A stretch of 64,000 nt of DNA, from contig NZ_LMWH01000278.1 in the NCBI RefSeq assembly GCF_001507435.1, forward strand, positions 62,001 to 126,000. Direction: 5' to 3'. The notes under the pieces were generated by a model that was not told where the DNA came from, did not search any database, and saw only the letters and a program-made list of their open reading frames with translations. The position numbers and the translations under genes are program-made. Below are positions 7,197-14,711 of the stretch, in pieces. Source of the stretch: Streptomyces sp. NRRL F-5122 (GTDB lineage Bacteria; Actinomycetota; Actinomycetes; Streptomycetales; Streptomycetaceae). Every line of letters begins with the position of its first letter. Position 1 is the stretch's first letter.

Positions 7197-7873
7197 GCAC
7201 CACCACCCGTGGTGGGTCCGGAGCCTGCCGGCGCCGGGGGCGCGAACGGCTCCAGTACGTCGGCGACCGTGATGTCGACGGTGGTCACGGCCATTCCCAG
7301 GGCTTGTCCGGCGGCGTGGATGATCGATCGACGGACCTGAGTGACCGTCTCGGGCAGCGGGCGGTCGAGGGCGGCGGCCAGGGTCATGGTCACCTGTACG
7401 CCGGTTCCCTCACCCGCGGGTGCGAGCCTGCAGGTTGCCGCCCTCGTACCAGGCACCGTGTCGGCAGCCTGACGCATGACTTTCGCCGCGGCGCTCTCGG
7501 CGATCCGTAGGTCCAGGACCGTGTCGGCCAGGGGCAGCAGCCGTCCGAGCCGTACCTCGGCCCTGACGATGCTCATGACACGGTCGGCGAGTGCCCGCAA
7601 GCCGGGAGGGTCCTTGGCGCGCAGCGCCCGTGTGGCCACGTTCAACCTGGCCAATCCCTCGACGGCCTCGCGGCAATGGGGACATGACGTGGCGTGCGCA
7701 TCTGCGGCTGGCATCCCGTCCTGTGCCTGCTCCCAAGCCTGGCTGAGCAGGCGGCCGCAGGGCAGTACCTGGTCACCTGCGAGCGGGACAGCATCACGGA
7801 AGGCCGGGTCATCGGGACGCCCGGGGTTTCGGGGCGGTTCGGAAGGCTGTGCGTTCGGATCGTCTAGCGCCAT
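7193..7873 (-). CDS. Asp23-domain protein with an N-terminal HxxxCxxC zinc-finger-like segment (putative anti-sigma factor)
   Basis: 226 residues. Residues ~35-75 contain PCGRLLSQAWEQ and HATSCPHCREAVEGL, which resembles the zinc-binding helix of anti-sigma factors (H-x3-C-x2-C). Residues ~90-215 look like an Asp23 domain, with VRLGRLLPLADTVLDLRIAESAAAKVMR, VQVTMTLAAALDRPLPE and a final MAVTTVDITVADV strand. It overlaps the end of the ECF sigma gene by 10 nt, the normal place for a cognate anti-sigma factor. Sigma binding is inferred from context and the motif. A simple Asp23 protein with a metal site is the alternative. Confidence 0.65.
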   Translation of the reverse strand: MALDDPNAQPSEPPRNPGRPDDPAFRDAVPLAGDQVLPCGRLLSQAWEQAQDGMPAADAHATSCPHCREAVEGLARLNVATRALRAKDPPGLRALADRVMSIVRAEVRLGRLLPLADTVLDLRIAESAAAKVMRQAADTVPGTRAATCRLAPAGEGTGVQVTMTLAAALDRPLPETVTQVRRSIIHAAGQALGMAVTTVDITVADVLEPFAPPAPAGSGPTTGGGA

Positions 7874-8439
7874 GGGGCCATCGCCTCCTTCAGCAACCGG
7901 CGTGCCCTGAACAGTCTGCCTCGCACCGTCGGCTCGCTGGCCCGCGTCACCTGAGCGATCTCCTTGTAGGGCAGCCCCTGCAGTTCCCGCAGGATCCAGC
8001 AGATACGCAGTCCGGTATCCATCTCACGGAGCGCGCAGGTCAGGGCGGCCACCTCTGCGTCCTCCTCTGCGGCTCGGGCGGGCGAACCCGCCTCGTCGCC
8101 CGTCGCGGGTTCGGCGACGGCGTCCAGGGGAAGGGGCGGCGACCGGCGGTGCCGCATGTTCAGGCAACGGTTGACGGTAATGCGGTACATCCAGGTTCGG
8201 AACTCCGCCGCTTGCCGGTATTCGGGCAATCGCCGCCAGGCACTGACGAAGGCGTCCTGTACGGCCTCCTCGGCGTCCTGAGGGCTACCGAGCATGTAAT
8301 AGGCAAGGCCGAGCAGGGGACGGCTATGACGCCGGACGAGAACCGCGAAGGCGTCGTCGTCCCCCTCGGCTGCCCGCGCAGCCAGTAGTCCGTCCGGCAG
8401 GTCGCCTTCCGGCTGCGTCAAACCGGGTTGTTCCATCAT
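7864..8439 (-). CDS. ECF-type RNA polymerase sigma factor
   Basis: 191 residues with both ECF domains. Region 2 holds FAVLVRRHSRPLLGLAYYML, DAEEAVQDAFVSAWRRLPEY and FRTWMYRITVNRCLNMRH. Region 4 holds LQGLPYKEIAQVTRASEPTVRGRLFRARRLLKE. The ATG at 8439 (or the adjacent 8436) follows AGGAG. It heads an operon with the zinc-finger/Asp23 protein and a second Asp23 protein, facing a divergent Asp23-AmaP operon. A likely regulon is that envelope-stress locus. A perfect CRP-type palindrome lies 48 bases upstream. Confidence 0.92.
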   Translation of the reverse strand: MMEQPGLTQPEGDLPDGLLAARAAEGDDDAFAVLVRRHSRPLLGLAYYMLGSPQDAEEAVQDAFVSAWRRLPEYRQAAEFRTWMYRITVNRCLNMRHRRSPPLPLDAVAEPATGDEAGSPARAAEEDAEVAALTCALREMDTGLRICWILRELQGLPYKEIAQVTRASEPTVRGRLFRARRLLKEAMAPWR

Positions 8440-8486
8440 GCCGCTCCTGTGTGACGGCCCAGGAAGAGCGGGTACCCGAGAATGGC

Positions 8487-8506
8487 AATGTGATGTGCGT
8501 CACATT
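8487..8506. promoter_or_regulatory. CRP/FNR-type palindrome between the sigma and Asp23 operons
   Basis: AATGTGA-TGTGCG-TCACATT: 7-bp arms perfectly inverted around 6 bases. The core TGTGA-N6-TCACA equals the E. coli CRP consensus and fits the GTG-N6-GNCAC form described for Streptomyces Crp. A further AATGTG copy follows at 8511-8516. It lies 48-67 bases upstream of the sigma start and ~95 bases upstream of the divergent Asp23 gene. Confidence 0.6.
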
Positions 8507-8600
8507 GAAAAATGTGTGAGGAACGGGCCTCCCGGGGTGTCCAACCTTGCGACGGGCACTACAGGGTGCCCGGACCGACCGACCGATCGAGGCGAGCGCC

Positions 8601-9083
8601 ATGACCGACAACAGCACCAGCATCGGCTTGGGCAGCCGGCCTGATGCGGGAGTGAGCCCACTGAAGGGCCATACCGGGGCCGAGGCTCCGGCGGAGACCC
8701 GAGGGAAGACCACCATCGCAGACGGCGTGGTCGCCAAGATCGCGGGCATGGCCGCCCGCGAGGTACCGGGCATCCACAACCTCGGGGCCGGCATGGCTCG
8801 CGCCATCGGCGCGATGCGCGAACGCGTCCCTGGCCCAGGCGGCAGTGTCGCCCAAGGAGTGAAAGTCGAGGTCGGGGAGCGGCAGGCCGCCGTGGACCTG
8901 GATGTCGTCGTCGAGTACGGCGTCTCCATCGTCGACGTCGCCCATGACGTGCGCACCAACGTGATCAGCGCCGTGGAGCGGATGACCGGATTGGAGGTCG
9001 TCGAGGTGAACATAACTGTCGACGATGTCCACCTGCCCGACGAGGAAGAAGAGTCCGAACCGGATGAGGGCCGCGTGAGGTGA
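8601..9083 (+). CDS. Asp23/Gls24 family envelope stress response protein
   Basis: 160 residues with a full-length Asp23 domain. Motifs are TTIADGVVAKIAGMAAREVPGIHNLG, QGVKVEVGERQAAVDLDVVVEYGVSI and TGLEVVEVNITVDDVHLP. The acidic C-terminus follows the domain. In Firmicutes Asp23 is a membrane-associated cell-envelope stress protein anchored by AmaP, and an AmaP-like gene lies at 10524. ATG 8601 was chosen because the segment before it is atypical. First gene of a plus-strand operon. Confidence 0.88.
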   Translation: MTDNSTSIGLGSRPDAGVSPLKGHTGAEAPAETRGKTTIADGVVAKIAGMAAREVPGIHNLGAGMARAIGAMRERVPGPGGSVAQGVKVEVGERQAAVDLDVVVEYGVSIVDVAHDVRTNVISAVERMTGLEVVEVNITVDDVHLPDEEEESEPDEGRVR

Positions 9084-9159
9084 CCCGCCGTGATCCGCCG
9101 GGCGCCCCGGCGGCAGCGGTAAATCACGTGATGGAGCTCGCGAAATGGGTGAGTGCGAG

Positions 9160-9327
9160 ATGAACACAGCGACGACGGGCCTCGCAGCAGGCATGGCGCT
9201 CGGCTTCGCAGGCTACTTCGGCGGATTCTGGGCGTTCCTGCTGGTTCTTGTGCTGGGCGCGGTTGGATTGACCGCCGGCCTCGCTCTGCAGGGCGACCTC
9301 GACCTGCGCTCACGGAGGCGGCGGTGA
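9160..9327 (+). CDS. small membrane protein of the Asp23 operon (DUF2273-like)
   Basis: 55 residues with a glycine-rich hydrophobic N-terminal stretch and a strong transmembrane segment (FGGFWAFLLVLVLGAVGLTA), then a basic tail. Small two-helix membrane proteins sit between Asp23 genes in many Gram-positive operons. ATG 9160 has GGTGAG upstream; ATG 9145 is an alternative. Its stop overlaps the next start (GTGA at 9324-9327). Confidence 0.7.
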   Translation: MNTATTGLAAGMALGFAGYFGGFWAFLLVLVLGAVGLTAGLALQGDLDLRSRRRR

Positions 9328-9734
9328 TTGCCCGACGCGGCGCTGCATCCACCGACAGCGGGCCGCCAACGGCACGGGCCACCAACCTGCCACCCCCGGC
9401 CGAGCGCGGCGCCACCGTCATACCCGACAAGGTGGTGGCCCGGATCGCCGCCCAGGCCGCACGCACGGCTCAAGCCCGTAGGGCTGCCGTACCACCCGAC
9501 CGGGGCAGATCGTCAGTCCCCAGCGCCTCTGCAGCCTCCCACACCGGATCGGTGCGCCTGCATCTGACCCTGGACATGCCCTATCCGGCCGACATCCCCC
9601 ACCTCTGTGAGCGGATACAGCACGACACATCCGAGCGGGTGGCTCAGCTCACCGGCCTGCACGTGGGAGAAGTCACCGTGACCGTGCGGCGATTGGTGAC
9701 AGCCTCCGGCGTGAGCCGCGGACGGGTCCAGTGA
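9324..9734 (+). CDS. Asp23/Gls24-like protein
   Basis: 136 residues from GTG 9324, preceded by GGAGG at a good spacing and overlapping the previous stop. It carries the shortened Asp23 pattern: VIPDKVVARIAAQAARTAQ, SVRLHLTLDMPYPADIPHLCERIQHD and TGLHVGEVTVTVRRLV. The central linker is rich in Pro, Ser and Ala. This is the third gene of the operon. Confidence 0.78.
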   Translation: MIARRGAASTDSGPPTARATNLPPPAERGATVIPDKVVARIAAQAARTAQARRAAVPPDRGRSSVPSASAASHTGSVRLHLTLDMPYPADIPHLCERIQHDTSERVAQLTGLHVGEVTVTVRRLVTASGVSRGRVQ

Positions 9735-9793
9735 ATCCGCTCCCTGCACGCATTGCCCAGTACGCCGCACACACCTACTGAGAGGGGACCGGA

Positions 9794-10495
9794 ATGACAC
9801 CCGACCCGGGCCCTCCCGCGCCAAGCCCCGCACCGTCGCCGCACCGAAACAGGGTGTCGCCGGCGAGGGAGCCGATCGCGCCCGCTCCGCCCGAACACGA
9901 GGCGCTCGCGCCGGACACGGCAGCGGGCGACCGCGGCGGGCGGCACACCACCCGCCGCCCGTGGTCGGCGCGCCGCCTTCCCGCCATGCTGGTAGCCGCG
10001 GCGATAGTTGTCGCTACGGGCGCGGCTCTGGTCGATGTCGTGGCCGTACGGGCGGGACGCCAGGCAGCAGGGTGGCGAAAGCACCTGACCGAGGCGCTGG
10101 CTACCCGTCCCGTGGACGATGTGTGGATGCTCGCCGGAGCCGCCGTGGCCGCCGCCGTCGGCGTCTGGCTGATTGCCTTGGCACTCAGCCCGGGCCTGCG
10201 CCATCTGCTCCCCCTGCGATCGCCTGCCGACGGGGCCGCACCCCACCTGCGGGCATCATTGGACCGCGACGGTGCCGCCGCGTTGCTGCGCGACGCCGCC
10301 ATGCGGGTCCCCGGCGTCAGCACGGCCCGCATCCGGGTGCGTCGGCACCGCATCAAAGCCCGAGCCGATGTTCGTTTCCGCGATCCGCAGCAGGTCAAGG
10401 CCGACCTGACCGCCGTCCTCAACGAGGAACGCGAGCACCTCGCCCTCTGTCGTCCTCCCCGCATCGTCGTGCGCGTGCGGCAGCGGACCTCTTGA
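9794..10495 (+). CDS. DUF6286-like two-helix membrane protein of the Asp23 operon
   Basis: 233 residues. A Pro/Ala-rich cytoplasmic N-terminus of ~50 residues is followed by a basic RPWSARRLP stretch, a first membrane helix (MLVAAAIVVATGAALVDVV) and a second (WMLAGAAVAAAVGVWLIALAL). The soluble tail resembles an Asp23-type alpha/beta module (RDAAMRVPGVSTARIRVRRH). This matches proteins of unknown function that accompany actinobacterial Asp23/AmaP genes. A role in anchoring or scaffolding is inferred from position. Confidence 0.7.
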   Translation: MTPDPGPPAPSPAPSPHRNRVSPAREPIAPAPPEHEALAPDTAAGDRGGRHTTRRPWSARRLPAMLVAAAIVVATGAALVDVVAVRAGRQAAGWRKHLTEALATRPVDDVWMLAGAAVAAAVGVWLIALALSPGLRHLLPLRSPADGAAPHLRASLDRDGAAALLRDAAMRVPGVSTARIRVRRHRIKARADVRFRDPQQVKADLTAVLNEEREHLALCRPPRIVVRVRQRTS

Positions 10496-10523
10496 CCGAC
10501 AACCACCACCCGGAGATCCCGCC

Positions 10524-11132
10524 ATGACACCGCGCCCCGTATTCAACCGGATCCTGCTGGCCCTCACCGGACTGGTCCTGCTCGGCGGCGGCCTTCTGAT
10601 CATCAGCGCCGGGATCGACCTCTACAGGAGCCACAACCTGGCACCGCCGGCCGGCTGGCCCCTCACCACCCCGGGCGACGTCCTGCTCAGCTCGTCCGAC
10701 CGGGCGCGCTGGAGCAGCCAGGGCTGGTGGTGGTGGCCCGCAGTCATCGCCGCCCTCGTCGTCATCGCCGCGCTCGCCCTGTGGTGGCTGCTGGCCCAAC
10801 TGCCCCGGCGTCACCCCGGCGGGATCCCGGTCGGCGGCAGCCCCCCGCAGGAAGGCATCGAACTGAGCGCCCGGGCGCTCAGCGACGCGATCGGCGCCGA
10901 AGCCGGCGCTCTACCCGGCGTTCAGCGGGCGAATGTCCGCATCACAGGCCGACTCTCCCACCCTCACGCCCACATCACACTCACCCTCACCCCTCAGGGG
11001 ACGCCTGACACCGCCCTCAAAAACCTCTGCGAAGGCCCGCTGCGGACCGCCCACCAGTCCACCGGCTCGCCCCTCATGCCCACCGAAGCCCGCCTGCGCG
11101 TCGCGCATCACAAATCCCGCCGCGCAGAATAA
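10524..11132 (+). CDS. amaP: AmaP-like alkaline-shock membrane anchor protein
   Basis: 202 residues. Two membrane helices (LLALTGLVLLGGGLLIISAG and WWPAVIAALVVIAALALWWLL) enclose an extracytoplasmic loop. The cytoplasmic tail, EGIELSARALSDAIGAEAGALPG and onwards, resembles the AmaP C-terminal domain. AmaP anchors Asp23 at the membrane in Staphylococcus, and its place as last gene after three Asp23-type genes supports the same role here. It starts 28 nt after the DUF6286-like gene. Confidence 0.78.
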   Translation: MTPRPVFNRILLALTGLVLLGGGLLIISAGIDLYRSHNLAPPAGWPLTTPGDVLLSSSDRARWSSQGWWWWPAVIAALVVIAALALWWLLAQLPRRHPGGIPVGGSPPQEGIELSARALSDAIGAEAGALPGVQRANVRITGRLSHPHAHITLTLTPQGTPDTALKNLCEGPLRTAHQSTGSPLMPTEARLRVAHHKSRRAE

Positions 11133-11221
11133 ATCCAAGGAAAGTAATCGAGCTGGACATGGCTCTTCCGGAGCTTCCGCAGTTCACACTGGAATAGCCA
11201 CCACTTCCCGGAGGAGGCATC

Positions 11222-11377
11222 ATGATTATTCTGGGAGTCATACTGCTGGTCGTCGGCCTCGTCACCGGCATAGCCATTCTGTGGACCATCGGGATCATCC
11301 TGGCAGTCATCGGAGTGATCTTGTGGGTCCTCGGGGCGATAGGACACGCGGTCGCAGGACGACGCCACTACTGGTGA
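11222..11377 (+). CDS. small hydrophobic peptide (DUF6131-like), 51 aa
   Basis: ATG 11222 follows a strong GGAGGAGG site. The product starts MIILGVILLVVGLVTGIAIL, continues with a second hydrophobic stretch and ends GRRHYW. This is the pattern of a conserved actinobacterial stress peptide family often found near osmotic-stress genes. Two membrane segments are expected. Function unknown. Confidence 0.75.
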   Translation: MIILGVILLVVGLVTGIAILWTIGIILAVIGVILWVLGAIGHAVAGRRHYW

Positions 11378-11588
11378 GGTGACCAGCCGGGTCGCTTGGG
11401 CTCGGCACCCTGCACCGTCGTGTCACTACACCGCTCTTTCCGCTGATGACGCGATCAAGAGGGTTCGCCACAGTCTGCATTGCGCGGACCCCTAAGCCAC
11501 CCCTAAGCCGGGTTACCGACAGCTGCCTTCTCGCTGAATATGAGAGACACTGAGGACGACCAGATTCTACGAATAAGGCGAACCTGAG

Positions 11589-11783
11589 ATGAATACAAAC
11601 AAGAGAATTAAGGCCAAGGCGGAGCAGGCCCGGGGAAGGGTCAAGGAGGGCACCGGGCGTGCCATCGGCAATGAGGAGATGACAGCGAAGGGCCATGCCG
11701 AGAAATCCAAGGGGGACCTGCGCGAAGCCAAGGAGAAGGCAAAAGGTGGCGCACGCAAGGTGAAGGACGCCTTCAAGCCGTAG
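11589..11783 (+). CDS. CsbD family stress protein
   Basis: 64 residues, highly charged, with MNTNKRIKAKAEQARGRVKE, GTGRAIGNEEMTAKGHAEKS and GDLREAKEKAKGGARKVKD. This is the complete CsbD pattern. CsbD proteins are induced by general stress (sigma-B-type regulons) and have no known enzymatic role. It stands alone between the Asp23 region and the gas-vesicle genes. Confidence 0.92.
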   Translation: MNTNKRIKAKAEQARGRVKEGTGRAIGNEEMTAKGHAEKSKGDLREAKEKAKGGARKVKDAFKP

Positions 11784-12350
11784 CCCAAGGCGGCCGCCGC
11801 CATCAACCTCCACGATCAGCTACAGCCTTCTTTCTCCACCTCTTCTCCCCCACCGGCTGCCGGTGCGATGCCGGGTTCTGCGCCCCCGCCGAGCAGCGGC
11901 CCGCTGCAGGCATCGACGAGGAGTGGATGGCGGCCGCACCCCGGCCGCCTGTGGAGGGTGTCGTGGCACCGTAATGCGATGGGAGCCCCGTTGGGCGACG
12001 ACTGCGGTCAGGTATGGTCGCCGGTCGAACTATTGGGGGGATCTGTTGGACCGACTGAACCCACCGTCGGTCGGTTACGTCCAGCTCAGGGTTGCGCGCC
12101 CTTCCCCCCGTAGGCAGGCGGGGCGCCCCGTTGCCACGCTCTGCCACCGAGGGTTGTCGTGCAGTACGCCTCGCGTGACCAGTCGGGCGCGGTACCGCAC
12201 TCCAATCCATTTCCGTAGCCCGAAGACAGGGTTCGCATGTTTGTACGGGAGACGCTGGGCACTCGCGTTGCTAGGAGATATCCGGCACGCCACGTGAAAA
12301 GTTCGCGAATTCGCCCAGCAATCGAAGGAAGGCGGCGAAGGACCGACTGA
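11784..12350. other. no gene recognised
   Basis: About 570 bases between csbD and the gvpO relic. Several short overlapping open frames exist on both strands, but none has family features or a ribosome-binding site. It probably includes the promoter of the gas-vesicle cluster. Confidence 0.35.
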
Positions 12351-12570
12351 GCCCGACAGGGCGTTGCGCTTTGGCCCCGGACATTCACCAAGCTCACCGG
12401 CCCCACCCGGGTCCGTGTCGCTCCCCGAGCACACGGAGGACGGGTGAGTACCGGCGAGATCCTGGAGCACGCAGGTCCGACACACATAGCCTGCTCGCCG
12501 GGTATGAGGTGAAGTCACCGCGGATGGCGAACTCGCCCGCTTGGCCGACACGAACGCGGCAGGGCCGACG
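12351..12570 (+). pseudogene. gvpO: decayed gvpO (gas vesicle protein GvpO)
   Basis: Three overlapping frames give consecutive pieces of a GvpO-like protein. The first is FTKLTGPTRVRV..GGRVSTGEILE (12384-12468). The second is RRSDTHSLLAGYEV (~12470-12511). The third is VTADGELARLAD (~12514-12549). Joining them needs single-base shifts near 12469 and 12513. In Streptomyces clusters gvpO lies directly before gvpA, exactly as here. No in-frame start is left: a TGA at 12348 closes the first frame. Either a pseudogene or two base-calling indels. Confidence 0.5.
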
Positions 12571-12618
12571 CTCATCGGCAGCAGACCGATGACCCACACA
12601 CGACAAGGAGCCGTCGGC

Positions 12619-13035
12619 ATGACCGTTGTCCCGACACAACAGACCGGTGGGGGCGGCGGCTCCAGCGGTTTGTACGACGTCCTGGAGCTGGTCCTCGACC
12701 GAGGACTCGTCATCGACGCGTTCGTGCGTGTCTCCCTCGTCGGCATCGAAATTCTGAAGATCGACATACGGGTCGTCGTCGCAAGCGTCGACACCTATCT
12801 GCGCTTCGCTGAAGCGTGCAACCGGCTCGATCTGGAAGCCGGACCGCGCAGGACCCCCGGGCTTCCCGACCTCGTCGGCGAGATCACCGAGTCGGGCGTG
12901 CGAGGCAAGTCGAAGGGCGCCCTGACCGGAGCCGCGCAGACCATCTCCGACGCCTCAAAACGTGACGCGGGCCAAGGCCAGAGGCGGCCGCCCAAGGCCG
13001 CGCCCGGCCGCATGAAGAGAGAGGAGGAGGAGTGA
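12619..13035 (+). CDS. gvpA: gas vesicle structural protein GvpA
   Basis: 138 residues. The core LYDVLELVLDRGLVIDAFVR, VSLVGIEILKIDIRVVVASV and DTYLRFAEACNRLDLE is the GvpA shell-protein fold. A Streptomyces-type charged tail (GKSKGALTGAAQTISDASKR and onwards) follows. ATG 12619 has AAGGAG at 8-nt spacing. The stop overlaps the start of gvpF (GTGA), so gvpA, F, G, Y and Z form one coupled operon. GvpA polymerises into ribs that wall the gas vesicle. Functional vesicles in Streptomyces have not generally been seen, so another role is possible. Confidence 0.9.
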   Translation: MTVVPTQQTGGGGGSSGLYDVLELVLDRGLVIDAFVRVSLVGIEILKIDIRVVVASVDTYLRFAEACNRLDLEAGPRRTPGLPDLVGEITESGVRGKSKGALTGAAQTISDASKRDAGQGQRRPPKAAPGRMKREEEE

Positions 13036-13802
13036 GCACGTACGTTTACGGCATCGCCGCCGCCTCTCACCCCGCGCTCCCCAAGGACGTGGCCGGGGTC
13101 GGGGATCCGCCACGCCCCGTAAGGATCCTCAAGGAAGGCGAACTCGCGGCGATCGTCAGCGACACCCCCGGGGGACTGCGGCCCAAGCGCAGGGACCTTC
13201 TCGCCCACCAGAACGTGCTCAGCGAGGCAGGCGCGGGTGGCCCCGTGCTGCCCATGCGATTCGACAGCATTGCCCTGGACGACGATGCCGTCGTCCAGGT
13301 GCTCCACGAGCGCACCGAGCACTACCTGGAGCGACTGACGGCCCTGGAAGGCAGGGTCGAGTACAACGTCAAGGCAAGCCATGACCAAGAGGCGGTGCTG
13401 CAGCGGGTGGTGATGGAGAATCCGGAGCTGCGCGCCTTGGTCGAGGCCGGTCGAAAGGCCGACGGTGGTGATTACCAGGACCGGCTGCGGCTCGGCGAGA
13501 TGGTCGCCGCCGCCGTGCAGAGCCGCGAGGAGGAGGACGCCGCGGAGCTCCAGAGCGTGCTCGAACCGGCTGCCGAGGCCGTCAGCACCGGCCCCGAATC
13601 CACCGGCTGGCTGGCCAACCTTTCCTTCCTGGTGCCCCAGGACTCGGCCGAGGAGTTCCTGGCCGCCGTGGAAAGGGTCCCCAGAAAGCACCCGCACCTC
13701 AACGTGCGGGTCAACGGGCCGCTGCCGCCGTACAGCTTCGTCGAGCCCGGCCCTGCCGGGCCCGCGGCGAGTACGACGAACACGGCCACGGACGAGGAGT
13801 GA
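13032..13802 (+). CDS. gvpF: gas vesicle protein GvpF/GvpL family
   Basis: 256 residues. YVYGIAAA at the N-terminus, the ELAAIVSDTP segment, the AHQNVLSEA..VLPMRFDSIALDD motif and NLSFLVPQDSAEEFLAAVER near the C-terminus are characteristic of GvpF/GvpL. These proteins are minor gas-vesicle components with a ferredoxin-like fold, thought to help nucleate assembly. The position directly after gvpA identifies it as gvpF rather than gvpL. Confidence 0.9.
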   Translation: MSTYVYGIAAASHPALPKDVAGVGDPPRPVRILKEGELAAIVSDTPGGLRPKRRDLLAHQNVLSEAGAGGPVLPMRFDSIALDDDAVVQVLHERTEHYLERLTALEGRVEYNVKASHDQEAVLQRVVMENPELRALVEAGRKADGGDYQDRLRLGEMVAAAVQSREEEDAAELQSVLEPAAEAVSTGPESTGWLANLSFLVPQDSAEEFLAAVERVPRKHPHLNVRVNGPLPPYSFVEPGPAGPAASTTNTATDEE

Positions 13803-13804
13803 CC

Positions 13805-14071
13805 ATGGGAGGACTGCTCAGCGAGGCGCTGCTGCTGCCGTTCGCACCGGCGCGCGGCAGCCTCTGGGTGATCAGGCAGGTGATCGCCGAGGCCGAGCGA
13901 ATCTACTACGACCCGGCAGCCGTCCGGGCCGAACTCGCTCTCCTCGAGCGCCGGCTAGAGGAGGGCGAGATCACAGAGGCGGAGTTCGACCTCGAAGAGG
14001 ACGCACTGCTCGACCGACTGGAGATCGGTATGGGGCATACACCGGGAACGGCCGACGGGACGACACGATGA
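13805..14071 (+). CDS. gvpG: gas vesicle protein GvpG
   Basis: 88 residues beginning MGGLLSEALLLPFAPARGSL, then helical LALLERRLEEGEITEAEFDLEEDALLDRL. This is the GvpG pattern of a hydrophobic start followed by a charged coiled coil. ATG 13805 has GAGGAG five bases upstream; a GTG at 13799 would add two residues. The stop overlaps the next start by 4 nt. GvpG is an accessory protein of vesicle assembly. Confidence 0.9.
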   Translation: MGGLLSEALLLPFAPARGSLWVIRQVIAEAERIYYDPAAVRAELALLERRLEEGEITEAEFDLEEDALLDRLEIGMGHTPGTADGTTR

Positions 14072-14709
14072 ATCGAGTGGCATTGGGCCTCGCCATAGGG
14101 GCCGGATACATCCTCGGACGGACCAAGCACACCAAGCTCGCCCTCGCACTGGGCACCCTGGTGGCCGGAAAGCGCATGCCGCCGAACCCCAAGGCACTCG
14201 CGGAACTGGTCAACCAGCAGCTGCGGAACAATCCTCAGTTCAAGGAGATCGGCGACCAGCTGCGCCAGAACCTGCAGGGTGTAGGCAAGGCCGCTTCCGG
14301 CGCGCTGGTCGAGCGGCAGATCGAAGGTCTCGCCGAGCGGCTGCACGGCCGAACCGACCACGCGCGCGAGCAACTCTCCGGCGTTGCACCGGAGACCTCC
14401 GACCTGCCCGGCCGGCAAGACGAAGAGGATTCGGAAGTCGAGGAGGACAAGGAGGGCGCCGAGTCGGCAGAGGTCGAGGGCAGTGAGGAGGCTTCCGAGG
14501 AGGAGGCCCCGCCGCGCGAGGCGGCGAAGAAGACTCCGACCAAGGCGCGGCCCGCCGAGCAGCCCACGGGCACGAAGGCTGCAGCCAAGAAGACCCCGAA
14601 AGCCAGCAGGAAGGCCCCTGAGAAGAAGGCTCCCGCGAGGAAGGCCGCCGCATCGAGGGGCGGCACTCGGCGCGCCACCAGCGGGTCGGCCGGTGAAAGG
14701 AGGCGGTGA
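14068..14709 (+). CDS. gvpY: Streptomyces-type gas-vesicle-cluster protein GvpY
   Basis: 213 residues. The N-terminal third (MNRVALGLAIGAGYILGRTK, then LALALGTLVAGKRM) has a short membrane-like glycine segment and is the conserved part. The rest is an acidic stretch (14418-14520) followed by a Lys/Ala/Pro-rich tail with AAKKTP and KAPARKAA units, histone-H1-like. That tail is why homologues are sometimes misannotated as DNA primase or histone-like. Order A-F-G-Y-Z matches known Streptomyces clusters. Function unknown. Confidence 0.75.
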   Translation: MNRVALGLAIGAGYILGRTKHTKLALALGTLVAGKRMPPNPKALAELVNQQLRNNPQFKEIGDQLRQNLQGVGKAASGALVERQIEGLAERLHGRTDHAREQLSGVAPETSDLPGRQDEEDSEVEEDKEGAESAEVEGSEEASEEEAPPREAAKKTPTKARPAEQPTGTKAAAKKTPKASRKAPEKKAPARKAAASRGGTRRATSGSAGERRR

Positions 14710-14711
14710 CG

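Noticed and set aside
13465..14067. Upstream extension of the gvpY frame into gvpF and gvpG
   Set aside because: The frame is open by chance; the ATG at 14068 overlaps the gvpG stop and gives the conserved N-terminus.
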